A stretch of 64,000 nt of DNA from Isoetes taiwanensis. Taxonomy: Eukaryota > Streptophyta > Lycopodiopsida > Isoetales > Isoetaceae. Location of the stretch: contig JAJEKV010000024.1 of assembly GCA_021234155.1 (NCBI GenBank), positions 18,829,858 through 18,893,857 of the forward strand, written 5' to 3'. This document shows, piece by piece, positions 1 through 9,756 of the stretch; the stretch's first letter is position 1, and every line of letters starts with the position of its first letter. Below the pieces are notes generated by a model. It searched no databases, was not told where the DNA came from, and worked only from the letters and a program-made list of their open reading frames with translations. The translations under genes and the position numbers were made by a program.

Positions 1-111
1 TCTCTTATTTTGAAATAATATTATGAAATTTCAAAGTTTAGCTTTCAATTGATATTAAGTACAAGTCGTTTCGACAAATGGAAGAATGCTATAAAGATTT
101 TATGTTGTCTC

Positions 112-325
112 AATTGCCCTTCAATGGACCACCAAAAAGCCCTCCAATGGACCATTAAATACTCACAATTGACCCTCATTGGACCACAAGTGCCCATCAA
201 TAGACCATGCATTTAGCTCAATTTTTAATAGTTCTTAAGATGGGCTATTAAAGGGCAAAAGTGAGCTATCAAAAGGTAAAAAGTGGGCTATTATGGGGGG
301 CCAAAAGTGGGCCATTGAAGGGGAG
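112..325. repeat. Possible foldback/MITE-like inverted repeat
   Basis: The left arm (about 116-142, CCTTCAATGGACCACC) and the right arm (about 298-325, read in reverse complement as CCTTCAATGGCCCAC) are imperfect inverted copies. Both continue into repeated AATGGACC and GGGCTATTA words, so the tract could fold back on itself. No clear target-site duplication was seen. The right arm touches the start of the kinase-like reading frame. It could also be simple sequence decay of a short tandem repeat. Confidence 0.35.
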
Positions 326-1271
326 TGGGTAAAAGAAGGGCACCCTCCCCTAGTGCTAGTCCGCTTTCTAGGTTGATTCAAACCTTACAGACAGGTGATG
401 CTGCTGCATCCCTTAATATTGCAGAAGCGGAACTATCAGAAAAGAGCGTGTTGGGAGACGGCAATTCTGGGATGGTTTATAAAGCACACTGGCACGATGC
501 TGCTATACCAGTAGCTATTGAAGAGTTCAAAGTCGACACTAATAATGCTTGTAAACATGAATATGAGGTAATGCGAGTCACAAGGTCCTCCCACATAACA
601 CAGGTATTAGGTTATTATAAAAATAGCAATAAGAGAGAATGTGTCTTGTCATGGAACTCATGGAGATGGATCTAACAAGGCTGATTGAGATTAGGAATGA
701 ACACAGAAACATCAAAGGTAGCCTATTTTCTATTATTAAGTCAATTGACATGATGGCCCAACTTGCCAAGGGAATGGAGAGCTTACATGCAGCTGATGTG
801 ATCCATGGGGACCTTAAGCCCAATAATATCCTGGTGAAGTGTAGTAATGGGAAAATATAATCATGCATGTGTTACATATGATGAAAGCCTGATTATCAAG
901 CAGACTTTATGACCCAAGATCCAGACATGCACACACCAAAAATAGGCACAATATTGTACATGGCCCTGGAAGTGCTAAATCCGGATGAAATTTGCACTTA
1001 CACCAAAAAAGTCGATGTAAATAGCTTCGGCATCGTCTGCAGAGCAATACTTGTAGGAATGGAAAAGATCCCAAGTACGATAAAAAATATGAAGAACGGT
1101 GAAAGGTATCTATTGTTAACTGATGACATCCACCTTGATCTATGTCAGATGATACGCGGTTGTTTAGATCAAGTGCCTGACAGAGGTCCTAGTTTTAAAG
1201 AAATTGTTGATAAGTTGTGGGTCTTTAAAAAAGAGGTTTTGATCTCACAAAGTAATAAACAAATATGTTGA
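325..1271 (+). pseudogene. Serine/threonine protein kinase pseudogene
   Basis: A protein-kinase domain can be followed through two frames. 325-675 encodes the glycine-rich loop (GDGNSGMVYKA). The VAIK position reads VAIEEF, so the ATP-anchoring lysine is replaced by glutamate. A frameshift near 640-675 leads into 639-860, with the catalytic-loop motif HGDLKPNN. Three stops (858-860, TGA at 879-881 and 882-884) then interrupt it. The same frame resumes at 909-1271, where the DFG position reads DFM, followed by an activation segment ending YMALEV (normally YMAPEV), DVNSFGIV and a C-lobe. Loss of the lysine and DFG, a frameshift and stops make an active kinase very unlikely. The catalytic loop resembles plant TKL-type kinases, but the subfamily cannot be named. 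A scrap of a related copy lies at 12050-12195. Confidence 0.85.
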
Positions 1272-1668
1272 GTGCAAAATATAGCTGAGAAGACTTGGTG
1301 TTCATGTTAAAATTTACACCTCTACTCCGACAGGCAAAAAAGTAATAGGTTTTCTTCTTCGAGGATCTACACAAAATCTTGATGTGGGTGAAAATTTGTC
1401 CCACAACATTGTTATGTGCATGCCGCGCAAAAAAAAAAGAAGGGGGAAGGGGGGAACATTATTACTTTGTATAAATCAATTTTTACAAGAAACCACTATA
1501 ATAAAGTAATATTAGTTTGTGGGTTAATGAGTTGCATGTGGTTTTTATTTATGGTTTATACTTCGAGTTTCTAACTACTACTAGAAAATTGCCCACCTTT
1601 GGTGCGCATTTCATGTGATTGTACATCAAACATGGGGTATGAATGTGTTGCATGTTTATAGCATGTTA
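1272..1668. other. 3' flank of kinase pseudogene; no gene seen
   Basis: AT-rich sequence without a coding signal. About 1458-1518 is closely repeated at 12050-12110, beside a second kinase scrap, so this flank belongs to an older duplicated kinase unit. A purine tract lies at 1429-1455. The segment also holds a possible Helitron end, listed separately. Confidence 0.5.
1581..1608 (-). mobile_element. Possible Helitron 3' terminus
   Basis: Read on the minus strand, a small hairpin (GCACC, AAA loop, GGTG) is followed by about ten bases and then CTAG, with T as the next base. This is the known layout of a plant Helitron 3' end (hairpin, then CTRR, inserted between A and T). The stem is short and no 5' TC end was identified, so this is tentative. 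Confidence 0.35.
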
Positions 1669-1673
1669 ACTTA
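1669..1673. repeat. Target-site duplication, left copy (ACTTA)
   Basis: ACTTA directly precedes the left LTR and recurs exactly at 11079-11083 after the right LTR. A perfect 5-bp duplication is what Ty3/gypsy integrase makes, and it fixes both ends of the element. Confidence 0.93.
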
Positions 1674-2497
1674 TGTTAAGGGTCTCTCACCCCCTTATCA
1701 TACATAAAACAAAAGCACTAACAAATCAATCGGGCCAAAGAAATAGCTGACACTCACCAGAGGATCTGCAAAGAGGGCATCCACATCTTCCATGGTCAAA
1801 ATGTCCATCATAGCTTAAATTCTGAAAATTGTATCAATGCATCATGAATGGGTGTAAGGATTTGGATTCCAATGAACAAAACAGCCTACAACCAATTCAA
1901 TCTAGCTTGTGATATACAAGAACTAATGGAAACGTAAGACACAATTGGGCAAATGGGCATGATTTCCATTAAGCAATAGGTCACAACATACTATCAGCAT
2001 AAAATTCCTCTCTCACAAGCCCCTTTTCTCTTACAAATCAGACCTTAAATAGGTCGAATTCCTCCCTCAATCCGCTCCCAACCGCTTCGGATAAATTGCT
2101 ACAAACCTTCTAGAAGCCTCCACGACCACGGGAGACAACTCCACATGACTTGCAACTGCCTCCACGTAGGCTTTTGGAGCAGCCCTAACCTCCATCGATC
2201 CTTCTTGAAGTATTTCCAAAACCATTGCCTTACGTACATCAATGTCCATTTGCCACTTTTTTTGTATTTTCATTTTTATATTTTTTTTGGATTTTCTAAT
2301 ACAAGTACATAAAATGTTAAAACAAGTCTGCAAGGTCCTTGACCTTTTAATTTATCTTCGAACTTCAACTTAATGCACCTTTCCCTGTAGTGCTTCTACG
2401 CCGTCGTTTATAATGACTATCATATTCTGATGGCTCATCTTCGGAGTCGTCTTTGAAGTCCTCTTTCTGGTCCATACCTGTGTCAACAGCTTTATCA
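1674..2497 (-). repeat. 3' LTR of the Ty3/gypsy element
   Basis: 824 bp, nearly identical to 10235-11078. It lacks about 32 bp that the other LTR has (next to GCTTGTGATAT, near 1913) and has about 12 extra bases near 2076. The coding frame of the element's last ORF runs about 130 bp into this LTR (stop at 2365). A short frame at 2067-2333 is also open in the partner LTR but has no recognised product. Confidence 0.95.
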
Positions 2498-4290
2498 TAT
2501 TCTACTCCCCCATTTTTTGTGTGGAGCATGGGCTCCACACAAGCCTTTTGTTTCAGCATGTGATATTGGCGGCAATGCTTGTTAAAAATATATATTTGCT
2601 TCTTCCTAGCGCCATGCAATGCCAAATTTGAGTCATAATAGGCGCTATTTGCTTGGATCAGAAAGTTTTCTCTTGCCATTGTCTCAAAAACTTTGATGTA
2701 GTCAGCAGGGAGGTGGCTGATTTTCATGAATAATGCGATGTCCATCATGGTTGACTTACATGATCGATTAGGATCAATGTTTATGAGAGGCTCCTTACTA
2801 TTTGCATTGCTTTCAAGGACAATAACCAACAATTGACAATAAGCTGCTTGCTTGTAAATGGTAATATCTGGACTGTTTTGAGCAGTAGCAATAAAGCTTT
2901 TGAGATTTTGTACTGTCTATTTTTCTGTTGCCCATGAAGCACCTGATATAACAGCCCAATTACACTGATCTGTTTGGTCTACTGTTACCCAATCAAGTCT
3001 TCTTTTGTACCTTGGATCAAAGTTGATGGATTCCTGTAATTGTAAAGGTGCCTGCATAAAAATTTCATGAATTGTTGAATCCTGTAGGAGCTCTCTTCTC
3101 CATAAGTCTGTGGTGGCTTCCTTATAAGATGGCAAGGATAAAAAGGTATAGTCTACAATAGTAGGTTGCTGATCAGCCTCATGGTAACTTGTCAAAGCTT
3201 CGTCTTTCAGATCAAGTTGAGCCGTAAGATGCTGATTTTCTTGCATCAAATTCTGGAGCTTTTGGATAAGCAATTTTGTTTGCTCCTTGAGCAATTTTTT
3301 CTGTTTTTCAAAGTGGACATTTGCACCTGTAGCATTTTGCTTTTGCATATTAAAATGATCTAAAGTTAAGACATCATATTTGGCTAACAAAGTCTGATAT
3401 TGGGCAGTCTTTTGCTGGATCTCCAGCTGAAAATCAGAATTTTGGCATTGAGTTCTTGTAACCTGATCCTCCAAATCTGTGATGGCTTTGGTTTGCATTT
3501 GTAATTCAGCAAGCATCTCATTGAATAATGCTCCAGTGTGGGTCAAAAGCTCCTGTTTACGATGAAAGAAAGATTGTTGGGAAGATACAAGATCTGCCGT
3601 CGGTTCATCATGATTGTTCAATAATGCTTTTGTTTGCTCCTCTTGGATGCTAGTAATTGATGCTGGAATTTTATCCTGGAAAATTTGAAAAGGAAATGTT
3701 AGATGCGTTGACAGATGTTTCATAGAATAAACAAATTTTGTTTGCTGATTTATGACCACATGAATGCCATGAATAACCTGTATGATTCTAAAAAGAAAAC
3801 GTTTAAGAAGGGTCAGCAACATCACATATTTTGAAGAAGCATTACGAGGGCCTATTTTAATGTGACATGTTACTTTAAAAGCATTATTTCCCTTCTTAGC
3901 CTTCCATTGAATTTGATGTTCCCAGCTTCTCTTTTGCAAAAGATATCTGTTCAAATATTGTTCAGATTTGAGTTTAGCTTGTATGTATCTATGCCTTATG
4001 GTATTCTCTTTGCCTTTACCAAAACACAACAAAATTTTATGTGGAGGCCAAAATTGTATCCAATGCATAGCCTCTATAAAATGATCATTAGGATAGACAC
4101 GTATGGATTGGTCACTCCACCAATGTGTTGCAAATGGTCCTGGTATTGGTGTCAGAATTAATCGTAAAATTGCATTTGCATGTCTTGCTTGTTTGAGTTT
4201 TTCACGAAATCTTTGTTGGATTAAGCTTTCTTGCCACTCCCATAAGTATAAGGTAACCCCTCGGCATCTTTTCTTAGGAACTAGCAACAA
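2365..4290 (-). pseudogene. Extra 3' ORF of the retrotransposon (coiled-coil protein), one amber stop
   Basis: The ATG at 4290 overlaps the last 17 bases of pol in another frame. A 457-aa frame ends in TAG at 2917-2919. The same frame continues open to 2365, so the intact ancestor would have encoded roughly 640 aa. The middle (about residues 240-380) is rich in Q, L, E and K with heptad-like spacing and looks like a long coiled coil. The C-terminus is acidic and then basic (DDSEDEPSEYDSHYKRRRR) and is encoded partly in the LTR. No catalytic motif, signal peptide or convincing membrane segment is visible. Known plant Ty3 elements (Athila, Tat/Ogre) carry additional ORFs in this place, some called env-like, but I see no family match here. 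Function is unknown. Confidence 0.7.
2505..2518 (-). promoter_or_regulatory. Polypurine tract (plus-strand primer site)
   Basis: On the minus strand this reads AAAAAATGGGGGAG, seven bases upstream of the 3' LTR at 2497. Position and purine content fit the RNase H-resistant primer for plus-strand DNA synthesis. Confidence 0.8.
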
Positions 4291-6904
4291 CAGATTTATT
4301 CATATACTTCTTGAGCCTACTGCCATTGACAATATTAGGTAATAGGTTCCCTTGTAAATCTGAAAGGTGTACAGATCCATTTGGATTTATTTGATAGATA
4401 AGAAATGGACCCAGCCAACGGATTTTGAGTTTACCAGGATGCTGCTTATATCTGGAATCATATAATAAAACTTTGTCTCCCTTTCTGAAATCTTTCCGCT
4501 TTTGTCTTTTATCAACCCAAGCTTTTCTTGCTTGTTTGGCTACTCCTTGTTGCCAAACTGCATATTGACGCTTCTCATCCAATCTCTCCAATTGGAGTAA
4601 TCTATGAGCTATGGATTTATCATGTGACAATCTGTTTTGGAGAGCTACACGAAGACTAGGCACTATGAACTCAAAAGGCATAACCGCTTCAATGCCATAT
4701 GTTAATTGGAATGGTGTATGGCCTGTTATAGTTTTATGAGCAGTTCTATATGCCCAAAGTACTGCAGGTAACTTGAGTTCCCAATCTGATCGTTTTGATT
4801 CACAAATTTTTGTAAGGATAGTAATCAGAATTTTGTTTGTAGATTCAGCTTGGCCGTTAGCCCTTGGATAATATGGGGTAGATTTATAATGCATAATCAG
4901 GAAGTTGTGCACAAGGCTTTCAATGGTCTCGTTGATAAAATGAACTCCCCTGTCGCTCACAAGCTCTAAAGGGCATCCGAACCGTGTTATTATTTGCTGG
5001 TACAGTACTTTTGCAACACTTAAGGCTGTATTATCTTTAAGAGATCTTGCCTCTGCCCATTTCGTATTATAATCTGTAAGTATTAGAATGTATTGAGCTT
5101 TAGTTCTAGCTGCAGGGGGTTTGATAGGACCTACAAAGTCCATTCCCCATTTTTCAAATGGGCCCAAGGGTAGAACTGGTGTGAGAGGCATGTAACTCCG
5201 TTCGCTTGGTTTGCCCATGCGTTGGCAAATATCGCATGTTCTTGTATGTTTAGAACAATCCCTAAAGAGTGTCGGCCACCATAGGCCAGATTGCATAATC
5301 TTTCTAGCTGTTATGTCGGCTGCAAAATGACCACCTGCTGCCCCTTCATCTGCCTCTTGAATGATACCCTCAATTTCATGAGGCATGATACACCTCCTTA
5401 GTACATCATCTTGTCCCTTTTTATAGAGTTGGCCAGATACCAAACAAAACTTGGATGCTTTACGAATAAAATCTTTCCGTTGAGACAAGGAAAGTTTACT
5501 AGGACAGTTTCCAGAAGCTAAATATTCGGTTAGGCCAGCGTACCATGGTGGGGTTGCCACCACTTTAAAAAGACTTACATCCGGTAATTCGTCATTTATA
5601 CCTGTGGGGGGATCCCCTGTTGTTATCCGAGATAAATGATCAGGGACTGTGTGTGATGTTCCAGGTCTTAGGACCACTTTGAAATTGAATTCTTGTAGAA
5701 TTAATAGCCAGCGTGTAATTCGTCCTGTAACACATGGTTTATTAACCAGATAAAGGAGAGCTTGATGGTCTACATAGAATGTGAAATAATTGCCGAGCAA
5801 GTAATGTCGAAATTTTTGCACTGCAAATACCATTCCAAGGCCTTCCCTTTCAGTTGTGCTGTAATTTCTTTCTGCAGAATTGAGTTGCTTAGAAGCATAG
5901 TGGATTGGCTGGTCCACTTTTGAGTCAATCTGTTGTGCTAAAACAGCCCCAATAGCAAATTTGGATGCATCCACATGAACATGAAACTCTTTATCCCAAT
6001 GTGGTGTAATTAAAACGGGTGCTGATGCCATTAATGACTTGATTTTGTCGAATGCTTCTTGGCAAGCATTTGTCCACTTAAATTTTGTCTTTGGACTAAC
6101 CAATTCATTCAAAGGTGATGCTGTTTCAGCCAATTTAGGGCAGAATTTCCTATAGTAATTGGCCTTCCCCATAAATCGTTTAACTTGAGTAACATTTTGG
6201 GGTGGAGGCATGTCAATTATTGCTTGTATTTTAGTTGGATCTGTGAGTAGCCCTTCCTTACACACAATATGTCCAAGCAAAACTCCTTGATTGACAAGGA
6301 AGGTGCATTTCTCGGGGTTTAAAGAAACTCCATACTCACGGCATCTGTTGAAACAGGAACGCAGCTTGGTCAAATGATCATTCAAATGACTGTAGACCGT
6401 GAAGTCATCTAGAAATATTTCCATAAAGTGGCCAATGTATCCTTTGAACACCATAAGCATGGCACGTTGGAACAATGAAGGAGCATTACTTAAGCCAAAC
6501 GGCATTACCTTATATGCAAATGTTCCAAATTCAGTGATGAATGTAGTCTTCAATTGATCTGCAGAATGTATTTTAATCTGATTATAGCCACTAAAGCCAT
6601 CCATAAAGGAGTAGCATTCATGGCCCGCTACTTTCTCAAGTACTTGATCTGTAAACGGAAGTGGGAAGTGGTCTTTCTCAGTTGCATTATTGAGCTTGTG
6701 AAAATCTATGCAAACTCTTAATTTACCATTTTTCTTCTTCACAACCACTATTGGAGAGACCCATTCACTTGTTTCTACTTCAAAAATGAATCCAACTTGT
6801 AAGAGCTTATCGATCTCTTCTTTTACACTTGCTGCAAAATTTGGATTCATGCGGTAGGCTCTTTGGTATACAGGCCTAGCATTTGGGGTTAAAGGTATTT
6901 TCAT
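4274..6904 (-). CDS. pol: Pol: reverse transcriptase, RNase H, integrase
   Basis: 876 codons are open from 6904, but this ATG is internal: the true pol begins upstream and is cut by the MITE at 6934-7352. In order: RT (about residues 40-220) with MDGFSGYNQI and the catalytic FLDDF near 164; RNase H (about 305-420) with VDASKFAIGAV, TEREG and YVDH; integrase zinc finger (H509, H526, C557, C560); integrase core with the DDE residues in MDFVGP (D589), SDRG (D651) and NGQAES (E687); then a basic C-terminal region with the usual WLGPF motif. All visible catalytic residues are present. The product would copy element RNA to DNA and insert it. No chromodomain follows the integrase core; an unrelated coiled-coil ORF overlaps the stop. 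Confidence 0.93.
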   Translation of the reverse strand: MKIPLTPNARPVYQRAYRMNPNFAASVKEEIDKLLQVGFIFEVETSEWVSPIVVVKKKNGKLRVCIDFHKLNNATEKDHFPLPFTDQVLEKVAGHECYSFMDGFSGYNQIKIHSADQLKTTFITEFGTFAYKVMPFGLSNAPSLFQRAMLMVFKGYIGHFMEIFLDDFTVYSHLNDHLTKLRSCFNRCREYGVSLNPEKCTFLVNQGVLLGHIVCKEGLLTDPTKIQAIIDMPPPQNVTQVKRFMGKANYYRKFCPKLAETASPLNELVSPKTKFKWTNACQEAFDKIKSLMASAPVLITPHWDKEFHVHVDASKFAIGAVLAQQIDSKVDQPIHYASKQLNSAERNYSTTEREGLGMVFAVQKFRHYLLGNYFTFYVDHQALLYLVNKPCVTGRITRWLLILQEFNFKVVLRPGTSHTVPDHLSRITTGDPPTGINDELPDVSLFKVVATPPWYAGLTEYLASGNCPSKLSLSQRKDFIRKASKFCLVSGQLYKKGQDDVLRRCIMPHEIEGIIQEADEGAAGGHFAADITARKIMQSGLWWPTLFRDCSKHTRTCDICQRMGKPSERSYMPLTPVLPLGPFEKWGMDFVGPIKPPAARTKAQYILILTDYNTKWAEARSLKDNTALSVAKVLYQQIITRFGCPLELVSDRGVHFINETIESLVHNFLIMHYKSTPYYPRANGQAESTNKILITILTKICESKRSDWELKLPAVLWAYRTAHKTITGHTPFQLTYGIEAVMPFEFIVPSLRVALQNRLSHDKSIAHRLLQLERLDEKRQYAVWQQGVAKQARKAWVDKRQKRKDFRKGDKVLLYDSRYKQHPGKLKIRWLGPFLIYQINPNGSVHLSDLQGNLLPNIVNGSRLKKYMNKSVVASS

Positions 6905-6930
6905 TAAACAAATATTAGGGTCAATACCTC

Positions 6931-7355
6931 TTAGGCCCTTTTTCCACGGTAGTCTTATCTCTAAAAGTCACATATTTTATCCAATGATGTTTGGCCACCT
7001 ATTGTCTTAAAATTAAATCGTTTTTCCACTATAAAAATAAGACATGTCTTATTTAGGTTCGGAATAGGTTTGGATACCAAATGGAGTCTTATTTTATTCC
7101 GGGGGATTTCCCCCGCCGTAAAATAAGACACCTAGTCTTATTTGAATATATAACTAAAAATAACTAAAAATAAGACGTGTCTTATTTTTTCAAGCTTTTC
7201 CACTAGCATTTTAGTGGTGTCATATTTTATGACTACTATGCAGTGGAAAAACAAGTTTAGATTTGTGTGTCTCATTTTAGCCTTGGAGTCACAAATGGTG
7301 TCTTATATGGTATATGACAGCCATATTTTGTGACTGCTGTGGAAAAAGGGCCTTA
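6931..7355. mobile_element. Tourist/PIF-Harbinger-like MITE inserted in pol (with TSD)
   Basis: A 419-bp insert (6934-7352) is bounded by perfect 14-bp terminal inverted repeats, GGCCCTTTTTCCAC at the left and GTGGAAAAAGGGCC at the right. It is flanked by TTA on both sides (6931-6933 and 7353-7355). A 3-bp TTA/TAA duplication with termini starting GGCC is typical of PIF/Harbinger and Tourist MITEs. It has no coding capacity. Inside are palindromes such as AAATAAGACATGTCTTATTT at 7035-7054 and a near-palindromic partner around 7168-7188. Conceptually removing the insert and one TTA leaves the pol frame open across the junction in the position expected for the protease-RT linker, which shows this is a secondary insertion. 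Confidence 0.9.
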
Positions 7356-7999
7356 AATCATGATACCTCCAAGCAAAAACATCCTTATATTCTTGCAATA
7401 ACTTAACTGCTGCCTCTCGAATATGTGGTGGAAGATTAACACCAATTTGAACTACTTGAGGTTCAGCCTTGGTATTTAGATTTATCTTCTCCAAATCTGG
7501 AGTTGTCAGATAAGGTTGGACAACGTTCTTTTGTAGACTGCAAAACAATAGAATCATTTCCAGTTACATCCTTTTCTATTGGCTCAGCCATATAACATGC
7601 TTCCGGTTCCCAACATGAATAATCGAATTCAGATGGAAGCATATCAGATTCTTCTGGTAATATATTGTAAAAGTCTTCATCCTCTTCGTATTCCTCATAA
7701 ACCTCGTTTTCTTCCTCACTATCTGAGAACATGGGCTGATCTTCTAGTATTGTAAGGGTTCCTGTGGATAAATCTATTTTCATAGTTTTACCTTGCTTAC
7801 AAATTTTAACTGAATTATCAGACCAATCATGCAAGGCTTTAGCTTCCTTAAGCCATGGTCTACCAAGCAAAACTTGATAGTCAAGCGATCCCATTTTAGT
7901 GTCCAAAATGACAAAATCTTGTGAGAAATTCAGACCAGCAACTGTAAAAAAAATATCCTTAATAATACCCAACGGTACAACTCGACGATGATCCGCCAT
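7356..7999 (-). pseudogene. Protease C-terminal half and protease-RT linker (frameshifted)
   Basis: Minus-strand frame 7463-7999 encodes the second half of a retropepsin-like domain, with the flap/late motif YQVLLGRPWL, then an acidic spacer (EEENEVYEEYEEDEDF). A change of frame between about 7557 and 7500 leads to the linker that normally precedes RT (TTPDLEKINLN, then HIREAAVKLLQEYKDVFAW). The catalytic half of the protease lies upstream in the gag frame, so one frameshift near 8000 and one near 7520 split this protein. Compared with related elements the first looks like loss of one base, but a programmed frameshift cannot be excluded from one copy. Confidence 0.8.
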
Positions 8000-9756
8000 A
8001 TGTCATTAAATGTGGCAGCATGCAGCCGCCCTAACTTAAGCCTTTTTCTTAGGCTGTCAGCCATTATATTTACCCCAGCTCCACCATCAAGTGGTACTTT
8101 ATGTACCACATGCCCTTTTAGCTCCAATGTTAGAGTTGGCGATGTTTTATCCACTGGCTCACTTTGAAAAATGGGCAGCACTTGTTGTTGGTCATACAAC
8201 TCTATAGGTATTCCCATATTTGGCAAATATTTTGCCACTAGTTTAATAGGTATAGGCGCTTTTATTTCTTGTAAGTCCTCATTAAGTTTTAAAATCTCCG
8301 GATTGTCACATGTATCCATCTGTTGAAATTCCTTAAATCCTGGTAGATACTTAGCTACTAATCGTAATGAAACTGGTAACGTAATCTGTTTCACTTGTTT
8401 TTGTATCCTTCTTAGTGCTATGATATCCTCATCTTCTTCTTGAGCGCCATGAGTTGAGTCTTGCATCTCATGTATTTGGTCTTTAGCAAATTCGTAAGTA
8501 ATCTTTTCTTCTTCTACATTTGGATATAATTCCTTCTTTTTCCGCCTAGTACTCTCTAAAGGTATTTGTTCCAATTCAATTCCTTGTCTTTGTGCCACAC
8601 CTCTTGTCACAGCATTCACTTCTACTGTTTCCTCTAAACTCACCATTCGAGCTTCTTCTACTTTAGCTTCTTCCTTTTTTACCACATTTTTTGTCACCGG
8701 GACTTTGCAATCCCTTGCATAGTGCCCTTTAGCACCACACTTCCAACATTCTATTTCTCTAGTATCTTTCCTCTTAGATGACTCTGCTGTCACAGCATAA
8801 GCTTCTGTACTTCCTTTACCTTTGTTTCTTCCATTGAAGTAACAATCTTGAGTATCATGGTTATCCCTGTTACATATGTGACAGTACTTCCTTCCCATTG
8901 AACTTCTACATTCATTCGCATAGTGACCTGGTTTGGAGCATTTGCTACACCAAACATAAGTCCTACTCTTTTCTCCTGTTGCTAATTTCTTAACATTTTC
9001 CTCCATACTTTGTAATTTACTTTGCAAATCTTTCACTCCCTTGACCTCTTGACTAACTTTTCTTTGTACGATAGTCTCCAAATCTGAACTACCCTTCTCG
9101 GCAGTCATGATTGAAGTAATTTCAGCAGCCCTCTTCACTGCCTTTTCCAAACTTTCTGGTCCTTCCAGTTCTAGTTGTTGCCTAATTCTTGTAGGAAACC
9201 CTTGAACAAACCAGCTTACTATATCTTCTATATGAGGTTTGGGACTTAATTTGCTTGCCAAATCAGAGACTCTGATTGCAAAATCCTTTGGCTTCTTGGT
9301 ACTTTGTATGCTCACATTTTTAAGTTCCTCTCTTATCTCCCTGTTGGTGGGCACATTATAGAATGCTTCTAGGAATTTAGTTTTTAGCTCAACCCAAGTA
9401 GTGACTCCATCTATATTTTCATACACCCAATTAGCCACTTTCCCTTCCAAGGTTGTGGGAAAAAGGGAAATCCTCATGCTATCACTACCTTCATTATTCA
9501 GGTTACTTATAGTTTCGAACTGTAGCACATGAGTTGTAGGATTTGTATCTTTGTCTTTTCCGGACCCATATTTGGGATACCGATGATTGGAGGTGCTTAT
9601 GGTAAAAATATGTTGGATATCAGGAAGAATCTTTGAAGATCTTTCAGCTGAGATTTTTTCCTTCTCCCTGCGTTCTCTTCTTTCACACCTTTCCTTCTCT
9701 TGTTTCTCTCTTAATTCTTGCCTTTTTCTACGCTCATCAACAAGGTTCTTATACAT
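7930..9756 (-). CDS. gag: Gag with three zinc knuckles, running into the protease active site
   Basis: 608 codons from the ATG at 9756. The N-terminus is a charged helix (residues 1-40), followed by a retrotransposon gag domain (about 75-215, with WVELKTKFLEAFY). Three CX2CX4HX4C zinc knuckles follow at about residues 270-283, 292-305 and 337-350; most Ty3 Gag proteins have one or two. Near residue 560 the frame reaches VPLDGGAGVNIM, the protease active-site region in the DGG form instead of D(S/T)G. The last about 24 codons (below 8000) are out of frame with the rest of the protease, so the natural stop is probably not the original one. Gag packages element RNA into virus-like particles, and the knuckles bind nucleic acid. 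Confidence 0.9.
   Translation of the reverse strand: MYKNLVDERRKRQELREKQEKERCERRERREKEKISAERSSKILPDIQHIFTISTSNHRYPKYGSGKDKDTNPTTHVLQFETISNLNNEGSDSMRISLFPTTLEGKVANWVYENIDGVTTWVELKTKFLEAFYNVPTNREIREELKNVSIQSTKKPKDFAIRVSDLASKLSPKPHIEDIVSWFVQGFPTRIRQQLELEGPESLEKAVKRAAEITSIMTAEKGSSDLETIVQRKVSQEVKGVKDLQSKLQSMEENVKKLATGEKSRTYVWCSKCSKPGHYANECRSSMGRKYCHICNRDNHDTQDCYFNGRNKGKGSTEAYAVTAESSKRKDTREIECWKCGAKGHYARDCKVPVTKNVVKKEEAKVEEARMVSLEETVEVNAVTRGVAQRQGIELEQIPLESTRRKKKELYPNVEEEKITYEFAKDQIHEMQDSTHGAQEEDEDIIALRRIQKQVKQITLPVSLRLVAKYLPGFKEFQQMDTCDNPEILKLNEDLQEIKAPIPIKLVAKYLPNMGIPIELYDQQQVLPIFQSEPVDKTSPTLTLELKGHVVHKVPLDGGAGVNIMADSLRKRLKLGRLHAATFNDIWRIIVELYRWVLLRIFFLQLLV

Noticed and set aside
2067-2333. Short gene inside the LTR (also 10636-10914)
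   Set aside because: It lies entirely within the LTR, has no start context or family match, and its end differs between LTRs because of an indel.
4274-4342. Plus-strand frames opposite pol and ORF3 (for example 4103-4342)
   Set aside because: They are shadows of strong minus-strand retrotransposon coding sequence.
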